Below are positions 7,144-11,612 of a DNA stretch of 11,612 nt, piece after piece. Position numbers and translations under genes: made by a program. The DNA is from Oscillospiraceae bacterium (lineage in GTDB: Bacteria > Bacillota > Clostridia > Oscillospirales > Ruminococcaceae), in assembly GCA_022511485.1 (NCBI GenBank), contig JAFLUJ010000075.1, forward strand, positions 1-11,612. The letters are read 5' to 3'. Within the stretch, counting starts at the first letter, position 1. Every line of letters starts with the position of its first letter. The notes under the pieces were generated by a model. The model made no database searches. It was given only the letters and a program-made list of their open reading frames with translations, and had not been told where the DNA came from.

Positions 7144-8832
7144 ATGAAAAATATCCCTATTGGTGAGTATATGGTCAACGAGGGAGTTATTACAGAGGAA
7201 CAGCTTCAGAATGTTCTCGACAAGAAAAAGGAAGAGAATACTCCCGGTAAATATTTCGGTGACTATGTTATAGAGCTAGGCTATGTTACCGATGTCCAGT
7301 TCGGTCAGATACTTGCGAAAAAGCTGAGTGTTCCATTTGTTGACCTCAATGATCCCGAAATGGTCGTAAGCGTTGACGCGGTAAAGAAAATTCCAGAGGC
7401 TCTGGCAAAAAAGCATACTATTATAGGTATCAAGATCACCGGTAAACGTCTTACTGTTGCAACACATGACCCGGTAAACTTCTATATCTTTGAGGACATC
7501 AAGGTAACTACCGGTATGGACGTCGTTCCTGTTCTTTCCACAAAGGCGGCTATCATCAAGGCTATAGGAAAGAACTACTCCCAGCAGAATACAGCTTCGC
7601 TTCTCGACAGCGTTGAGAATCAGTTTACCGATGACGATGCATTCGGCATTGATGCAGAGTCCGCAGAGAGAATCGACAGCGCTCCTATCGTTAAGCTGGC
7701 AACTACTATCGTTGAAAACTCCTTCCGTGCGGACGCAACGGATATTCATATTGAGCCCTTTAAGACCTTCACACGTATACGTATCCGTGTAAACGGAGAC
7801 CTTATTGAGCTCATGAACATTTCAAATGTAGTACATAACTCCCTTGTCACCCGTCTTAAGATCATAAGCGGTATGAATATCGCCGAAAAGCGTATACCTC
7901 AGGACGGCCGTTTCACTCAGATCGTTGACGGAACTACTCTTGACGTCCGTGTATCTAACCTTCCGACAGTACACGGCGAAAAGGTCGTTATCCGTATCCT
8001 TTCAACAGGTGACGTTGGCGTAAGAAAGATCACAGACCTTGGTATGACCGCTTACAACTACGAGAGATTTGCTTCCATACTGAAAGTACCTCAGGGAGTT
8101 GTACTGGTTACAGGACCTACAGGTTCCGGTAAAACAACAACTCTGTACGCTGCCCTTGGTGAGATCGCTAAGCCTCACGTAAACGTTATCACAGTTGAGG
8201 ACCCTGTGGAAAAAGCCATTGAGGGTATCAATCAGTGTCAGGTAAACGCAAAGGCGGGTATGACCTTCGCCGCAGCGCTCCGTTCTATCCTCCGTCAGGA
8301 CCCTGACATAGTAATGATCGGTGAGATGCGTGACCAGGAGACTGCCGAGATCGCTATCAGAGCTGCTATCACGGGTCACTTGGTGCTTTCCACGCTTCAT
8401 ACAAACGACGCTCCTTCAACTGTTACACGTCTCGTTGATATGGGTGTTGCGCCTTACATGGTTGCAACTTCACTTATCGGTATCATTGCACAGCGTCTTG
8501 TTAAAAAGATCTGTATGGAATGCCGCACTCCGCGTATTTCCACTGACGAAGAGGATGAGCTGATGGGTATAGGCGAGCATATCACTGTATATGACGCCTG
8601 CGGATGTCCCAAGTGCAACAATACCGGATATGCAGGACGTACCGCTATCCATGAGATATTGCTGTGTACTCCCGAAATGAGCGCTCTTATCGCAAACGAT
8701 GCAAAGGTTGACCAGATCTCCAAGCTCTGCCGTGAGCAGGGTACGAAGCTCCTTCGTGACAACGTTTCCGAGCTTGTTCAGGAGGGCAAGACAACTATGG
8801 ATGAGCTTGTCAGAGTTACATTTGCAGTTTAA
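7144..8832 (+). CDS. pilB: T4P extension ATPase PilB (GspE family)
   Basis: This 562-residue hexameric secretion ATPase powers pilus extension from the cytoplasmic face. The N-terminal ~140 residues fit an MshEN-type domain (IGEYMVNEGVITEEQL, then FGDYVIELGYVTDVQFGQIL), a fold that in some relatives binds c-di-GMP. The two motifs here lack the usual Arg-Leu-Gly start, so binding is uncertain. The ATPase core has the Walker A GPTGSGKT at 324-331, an Asp-box region ITVEDPVE at 349-356, the Walker B region DPDIVMIGEMRD at 386-397 and the His box TGHLVLSTLHT at 410-420. A tetracysteine zinc site (Cys457/460 and Cys488/491) in the C-terminal part distinguishes PilB/GspE from PilT. The ATG at 7144 has GAGG 7 bases before it. 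It is followed 56 bases later by pilT. No pilC platform gene is next to it, which is unusual for such a pair. Confidence 0.96.
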   Translation: MKNIPIGEYMVNEGVITEEQLQNVLDKKKEENTPGKYFGDYVIELGYVTDVQFGQILAKKLSVPFVDLNDPEMVVSVDAVKKIPEALAKKHTIIGIKITGKRLTVATHDPVNFYIFEDIKVTTGMDVVPVLSTKAAIIKAIGKNYSQQNTASLLDSVENQFTDDDAFGIDAESAERIDSAPIVKLATTIVENSFRADATDIHIEPFKTFTRIRIRVNGDLIELMNISNVVHNSLVTRLKIISGMNIAEKRIPQDGRFTQIVDGTTLDVRVSNLPTVHGEKVVIRILSTGDVGVRKITDLGMTAYNYERFASILKVPQGVVLVTGPTGSGKTTTLYAALGEIAKPHVNVITVEDPVEKAIEGINQCQVNAKAGMTFAAALRSILRQDPDIVMIGEMRDQETAEIAIRAAITGHLVLSTLHTNDAPSTVTRLVDMGVAPYMVATSLIGIIAQRLVKKICMECRTPRISTDEEDELMGIGEHITVYDACGCPKCNNTGYAGRTAIHEILLCTPEMSALIANDAKVDQISKLCREQGTKLLRDNVSELVQEGKTTMDELVRVTFAV

Positions 8833-8872
8833 TATTGTGTACATTATGGCGAACGCCTAAAATATATTCTTG

Positions 8873-8878
8873 AAAGGA
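8873..8878 (+). promoter_or_regulatory. Shine-Dalgarno site fixing the pilT start
   Basis: AAAGGA ends 10 bases before the ATG at 8889. An in-frame TTG at 8880 would lie only one base downstream of this site, too close for initiation, so ATG 8889 is preferred and removes three residues from the longest reading frame. Confidence 0.7.
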
Positions 8879-8888
8879 ATTGCGAGCT

Positions 8889-9995
8889 ATGGATATTGAA
8901 AAGAAACCAATGGAAAAGGTCGTTATAAGTATTGACAAAATTTTGGATGAGGCGCGTGTTCTGGGATGTTCCGACGTTCACTTCACCACAAAAATTTCAC
9001 CGGTAGTAAGACTTCACGGTTCGCTGAGAAAGCTCAGCTCCTACCCCGAGATGACAGAAGCTGCCATCATGAAGATCTGCGAGCAGATGACCGGCGGCAG
9101 AAACCTGGAGAACATCAAGAATAAAGTCGATGCCGACTTTTCCTACGTAACAAGACGCGGATACCGTCACAGAGTTAACGTTTACCACCAGAGAGGAAAT
9201 ACAGCTATTGCTATACGTCTGCTGAGAAACGACATTCCTACTCTTGAGGATCTTGACCTGCCTCCTATTCTCGGAGAGTTTGCTCTTCGTCCCAGAGGAC
9301 TTATACTTGTAACCGGTCCTACAGGTTCCGGTAAGTCCACAACTCTGGCAGCAATGATCGACTATGTAAATATCAACCGCAGTGCACATATTATTACCGT
9401 AGAAGACCCTATCGAGTACGTTCATGAGCACAAGCGCTGTATGCTTAATCAGAGAGAGATCGGCGATGACGTTGAATCCTTCGCCATGTCCCTGAGAGCT
9501 GCGCTCCGTGAAGACCCGGACGTTATCCTCGTAGGAGAGATGCGTGACTTCGAGACCATTAACGCCGCTGTAACCGCCGCTGAAACAGGACACCTTGTTA
9601 TGTCCACACTTCATACCACCTGTGCTTCCGATACCATCAACCGTATCATCGACGTTTTCCCGTCTCATCAGCAGGCACAGATCCGTACACAGCTTGCAAC
9701 AGTTCTCGTAGGCATCATCGCTCAGACACTTATCCCCAAGGCTGACGGCACCGGACGTGTTGCTGCTCTGGAGATCCTCAACGCTACAGACGCTATCAAG
9801 GCTATGATTCGTGATAATAAGGTTCACCTTATCCAGACTGCTATCCAGACCGGACGTAAGGAAGGTATGGTTTGTCTTGATCAGGAGCTTGCACGTCTTG
9901 TAAAAGAGGGCGTTATCACAGAAATGCACGCTCGTGAAAAGAGCCTTGACATCAACGAGCTGGAGCGTTACCTCAAGGCTGCTCCCGGCAGATAA
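8889..9995 (+). CDS. pilT: T4P retraction ATPase PilT
   Basis: From ATG 8889 this is a 368-residue protein, near the usual PilT length. It depolymerises the pilus and produces the pulling force for twitching or retraction. It shows a PAS-like N-terminal domain (CSDVHFTTKISPVVRLHG), Walker A GPTGSGKST at 143-151, an Asp-box VEDPIEYVHEH, Walker B DPDVILVGEMRD at 209-220, a His box GHLVMSTLHTT and the PilT-typical NRIIDVFPSHQQAQIRTQLA. The C-terminal GRKEGMVCLDQEL matches the conserved PilT GM-x-x-(L/M)D pattern. It has no tetracysteine zinc site and no MshEN domain, which separates it from PilB. It shares the pilB promoter and is followed by an intrinsic terminator. A functional retraction motor suggests dynamic pili. 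Ile and Phe codons end in C more often than in the minor pilin genes, consistent with higher expression. Confidence 0.95.
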   Translation: MDIEKKPMEKVVISIDKILDEARVLGCSDVHFTTKISPVVRLHGSLRKLSSYPEMTEAAIMKICEQMTGGRNLENIKNKVDADFSYVTRRGYRHRVNVYHQRGNTAIAIRLLRNDIPTLEDLDLPPILGEFALRPRGLILVTGPTGSGKSTTLAAMIDYVNINRSAHIITVEDPIEYVHEHKRCMLNQREIGDDVESFAMSLRAALREDPDVILVGEMRDFETINAAVTAAETGHLVMSTLHTTCASDTINRIIDVFPSHQQAQIRTQLATVLVGIIAQTLIPKADGTGRVAALEILNATDAIKAMIRDNKVHLIQTAIQTGRKEGMVCLDQELARLVKEGVITEMHAREKSLDINELERYLKAAPGR

Positions 9996-9996
9996 T

Positions 9997-10015
9997 CGGC
10001 GAGGAATCGTCGCCG
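9997..10015 (+). other. Small hairpin just after pilT
   Basis: CGGCGA (9997-10002) pairs with TCGCCG (10010-10015) around a 7-base loop. It has no T-run and lies 17 bases before the main terminator. It may stabilise the transcript end or be part of a tandem terminator. Weak on its own. Confidence 0.35.
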
Positions 10016-10031
10016 CATAATTATGGAAGTT

Positions 10032-10065
10032 CATGACCGGCACAGAACAGTGTCGGTCATGTTTT
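10032..10065 (+). terminator. Intrinsic terminator of the pilB-pilT unit
   Basis: CATGACCGGCAC (10032-10043) pairs with GTGTCGGTCATG (10050-10061) over 12 positions with one G-U pair, around the loop AGAACA, followed by TTTT (10062-10065). The T-run is short, but the stem is strong and the position after pilT is right. Confidence 0.8.
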
Positions 10066-10267
10066 AAAAACAGGGAGGCTGCAGTTCGGTACGTACGTGA
10101 CAGACTGCGGATAATAGTGATAATCACAAAAGTTTTTTCACATTTAACAAATACTATTGTGCAACAGTACAGATGTACATGATTTAGTAAAATTAACAAA
10201 AAAAATCTCATATAAATGTTAATTCATACAAATTCACAAAATCAGAGATAAAAATATCATTTTTCTA
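10066..10267. other. AT-rich intergenic region upstream of the pilin promoter
   Basis: This ~200-base stretch holds no convincing reading frame. It contains GCAGT (10081-10085) and ACTGC (10104-10108) flanking a GTACGTAC palindrome, and an 11-bp palindrome GTGAT-A-ATCAC (10117-10127) that could be an operator. A/T-rich tracts follow (for example the A-run around 10198-10206). The A/T tracts just upstream of -35 may act as an UP element for the promoter at 10268. No known binding motif is recognised. Confidence 0.45.
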
Positions 10268-10296
10268 TTGACAAACAGGAAAATACATTATATAAT
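10268..10296 (+). promoter_or_regulatory. Perfect-consensus sigma-A promoter of the pilin unit
   Basis: TTGACA (10268-10273), exactly 17 bp, then TATAAT (10291-10296): both hexamers match consensus at all six positions. Transcription should start near 10303, giving a leader of about 105 bases before the ATG at 10409. A/T-rich DNA lies upstream. This predicts strong expression of the prepilin and major pilin genes, unless it is repressed or attenuated. Confidence 0.92.
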
Positions 10297-10302
10297 AATT
10301 AC

Positions 10303-10408
10303 AGTAAGAGACAGAACCCCGGGTCATAAAGAACCACAGGATAAAAGACCAGCGGGTCAGATGATTCGGATATGCAGACTGTAACTTACTTGGTTAGGAG
10401 GGAGTCCA
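10303..10408 (+). ncRNA. Self-closing 5' leader of the pilin unit, possible cis-regulatory RNA
   Basis: At the predicted transcript start, AGTAAG (10303-10308) can pair with CTTACT (10385-10390). This encloses ~76 bases and stops 5 bases before the AGGAGG site (10396-10401). Inside, CGGGTCA occurs twice (10320-10326 and 10353-10359), and a GACC at 10347-10350 could pair with either GGTC, giving two exclusive hairpins. Two imperfect 15-base units, ATAAAGAACCACAGG and ATAAAAGACCAGCGG, lie in tandem between the repeats. The layout resembles a riboswitch or protein-binding leader, but I match it to no known class. Regulation is inferred. Confidence 0.4.
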
Positions 10409-11326
10409 ATGAATTTAAATGATTCCGGATGTACCAATTCCAACCGGAAGCTCAAAGGTTTTACTTTGATTGAAATGATAGTCGTTATTGCGATTATCGC
10501 CATACTTTCCTCAATGATGTCTATTGTTCTTAGGGGATTCAGGCGGGATGCATTAATTGAGACGCAAAATGACAAAGCGAGAATGGTATATACTGCATTT
10601 CAGGATGTTCTTATTAACTGTGAGATCAAGCAGGATGTGACAATGTTTGATGTGCGCGAAGAGCTGGCTAATCCTGCTATTAGCGCAACAGGAGCGGTGT
10701 TATTTTTCAGAGTTTCTGATACATCAATTGACGGCAAAGCAAATGTAAACAGAAGTACCGGTATCGGTGATGAGATACACATTATGACTTCGTATTCCGC
10801 AGCTGTTCCGAATGGTGGTATAGGCGGACAGCCGAATATTGCCTCAGGAAGTGTGTGGGCAAAGGGTACGACACAGAATGTAGGCGGTCATTCAGGATAT
10901 AACAACTATTCCAAAGACCGCAATGGTGCTCTTGACGGGGGTGCTACTCTTTGGGATAAATGGAATACCGCAGTTGCGGGACGTATTGACCCAACGATGG
11001 AAGGTACTTATGTTGTAATGCTTGATCTGGTGAATTATGAAGTCAGATCAGTAATATGCCGCAACCTTGTGGATGGTAAGGATCCTAAGACAGGTCTGTA
11101 CGATCCAAGTGAGGTTGGACCTAATGGTATTAATCTTAATCAGTATGCTCAGGAAGCAGATAATGTTACACCTATAGGTGGTTCTCCTATTACACTCCCA
11201 TGTAGAGCATATTTTATTAAGAACAAAGCAGCAGAAAATAAAGCTGCAGAGCGCGGTGTTTATATCGGGTGCTATCCGTTTTCTGAGGATGTATATTCAG
11301 CAGTGAATGGTGTACCTAATGTTTAA
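10409..11326 (+). CDS. Prepilin of unknown subtype (305 aa)
   Basis: This prepilin has a rather long leader (MNLNDSGCTNSNRKLKG, 17 residues) before FTLIEMIVVIAIIAILSSMM, so cleavage is after Gly17 with Glu at mature position 5. The N-terminal helix is standard, but the ~250-residue globular domain is far larger than that of a normal shaft pilin. It has four cysteines (in LINCEIK, VICRNLV, LPCRAYF and YIGCYPF), enough for two disulfides, and a tandem KAAEN-KAAER repeat near the end. AGGAGG at 10396-10401 sits 7 bases before the ATG. It is the first gene behind the consensus promoter and immediately precedes the canonical pilin, so it may be an abundant accessory or second-type pilin. By eye no specific family is recognised beyond the prepilin N-terminus. 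Confidence 0.8.
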   Translation: MNLNDSGCTNSNRKLKGFTLIEMIVVIAIIAILSSMMSIVLRGFRRDALIETQNDKARMVYTAFQDVLINCEIKQDVTMFDVREELANPAISATGAVLFFRVSDTSIDGKANVNRSTGIGDEIHIMTSYSAAVPNGGIGGQPNIASGSVWAKGTTQNVGGHSGYNNYSKDRNGALDGGATLWDKWNTAVAGRIDPTMEGTYVVMLDLVNYEVRSVICRNLVDGKDPKTGLYDPSEVGPNGINLNQYAQEADNVTPIGGSPITLPCRAYFIKNKAAENKAAERGVYIGCYPFSEDVYSAVNGVPNV

Positions 11327-11337
11327 TTTATTTTCGG

Positions 11338-11373
11338 AAAAGTGCTTCACAGTTTTGTGTTGTGACGCTTTTT
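11338..11373 (+). terminator. Terminator-like hairpin upstream of the major pilin gene
   Basis: AAAAGTG-CT-TCACA (11338-11351) pairs with TGTGACGCTTTT (11361-11372), with a 2-base bulge and one G-U pair, around a 9-base loop. It ends in TTTTT (11369-11373). It sits between the 305-aa prepilin and the pilin at 11407, only ~33 bases before that ATG, and I see no clear promoter between. It may therefore be a partial terminator, an attenuator or an RNA processing and stabilising site. Confidence 0.6.
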
Positions 11374-11406
11374 AATAAAAAATATTTTAAAGAGGAGGAA
11401 TTTCTA

Positions 11407-11612
11407 ATGAGAAATTCAAAGGTTAAGGGCTTTACACTTATTGAGCTCATCGTTGTTATCGCAATCATTGGTGTTCTTGCTGCTATCCTCGTACCTTCTA
11501 TGATTGGTTACCTGAGAAATGCAAGAATTTCCGCAGCTAACGCTGATGCTAAGCTTGTAAACACAGCTGTTGCTACAGCTCTTACACAGGCTAACGCTGC
11601 TGGATGCACATC
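11407..11612 (+). CDS. Type IV major pilin candidate, N-terminal part (cut by window end)
   Basis: Sixty-eight residues are visible: the leader MRNSKVKG, then FTLIELIVVIAIIGVLAAIL and VPSMIGYLRNARISAANADA, the classic pilin helix with cleavage after Gly8 and Glu at mature position 5. The Pro and the SMIGYLRNAR segment are typical of shaft-forming (major) pilins. AGGAGG at 11393-11398 sits 8 bases before the ATG. Codon use in the visible part is strongly uniform (GCT for most Ala, ACA for Thr, AAC for Asn), unlike the minor pilins, which fits very high expression. This is the best candidate for the main pilus subunit. Its resemblance to Ruminococcus albus Pil-family (CbpC-like) proteins is from memory and unverified. 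The 3' end is outside the window. Confidence 0.85.
   Translation, partial: MRNSKVKGFTLIELIVVIAIIGVLAAILVPSMIGYLRNARISAANADAKLVNTAVATALTQANAAGCT

Noticed and set aside
7276..7749. 157-residue open frame on the minus strand inside pilB
   Set aside because: Antisense to the conserved PilB coding sequence, without ribosome binding site or family resemblance.
8848..8857. GGC-GAAC-GCC mini-hairpin between pilB and pilT
   Set aside because: Three- to four-bp stem, no T-run; too weak to call a feature.
8997..10211. 404-residue open frame on the minus strand covering nearly all of pilT
   Set aside because: It is fully antisense to the well-supported pilT gene, has no recognisable domain, is rich in Ser/Cys/Val and crosses the terminator and intergenic DNA; it is a shadow of pilT codon bias.
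11224..11256. Tandem KAAEN/KAAER codon repeat with a GCAGC...GCTGC inverted repeat
   Set aside because: Only two units, inside a coding sequence; likely chance in an Ala/Lys/Glu-rich helix.
1..11612. Mobile elements, CRISPR arrays, tRNA or rRNA genes
   Set aside because: No transposase, repeat-spacer pattern or RNA gene signature was seen; the whole window is accounted for by the pilus locus and its intergenic regions.

Overview
The window is a stretch of a Gram-positive type IV pilus (T4P) chromosomal locus. The gene set is an inner-membrane PilM/PilN/PilO alignment complex, a PilX/PilV/PilW-like minor pilin trio, a prepilin peptidase, the PilB and PilT motor ATPases and two further prepilins. 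No PilP or PilQ is seen, as expected for a cell without an outer membrane. Moderate GC content, strong AGGAGG-type ribosome binding sites, sigma-A-like promoters and the look of the major pilin suggest a clostridial Firmicute. My best guess is a Ruminococcus-like (Oscillospiraceae) gut or rumen bacterium, where pilin-type proteins are linked to adhesion to plant fibre. The genus is inference from recall; no search was run.

Layout. (1) Positions 2-5703, plus strand: the 3' part of a fused pilM-pilN gene (cut by the window edge), pilO, a hairpin-containing gap, a very large (911 aa) PilX/GspK-like protein, then PilV-like and PilW-like prepilins that are tightly spaced with strong Shine-Dalgarno sites. 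This is probably one operon whose promoter lies upstream of the window. (2) Positions 5712-5748: a perfect 14-bp hairpin shared by the converging transcripts. (3) Positions 5773-6786, minus strand: the prepilin peptidase pilD. (4) Positions 6787-7143: a divergent promoter region. The plus side has an extended -10 promoter and a leader of about 170 nt with alternative hairpins ahead of pilB. (5) Positions 7144-9995: pilB and pilT as a two-gene unit ending in an intrinsic terminator at 10032-10065. (6) Positions 10066-10408: an AT-rich intergenic region carrying a textbook-consensus promoter (TTGACA, 17 bp, TATAAT) and a leader of about 105 nt that can fold on itself just before the ribosome binding site. 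(7) Positions 10409 to the end: a 305-aa prepilin, a terminator-like hairpin, and the start of a canonical (probably major) pilin cut by the right edge.

How the genes work together. PilD processes the prepilins. PilMN and PilO form the membrane alignment complex that couples cytoplasmic motor to pilus. PilB drives extension and PilT retraction. The PilX/V/W-like set probably primes assembly and sits at the tip, and the last prepilin is probably the shaft subunit. The platform protein PilC, required in this system, is not in the window. The most notable points are the giant PilX-like protein lacking Glu5 (candidate tip adhesin), the PilM-PilN fusion, and the three structured RNA leaders or intercistronic hairpins in front of pilB, the 305-aa prepilin and the major pilin.
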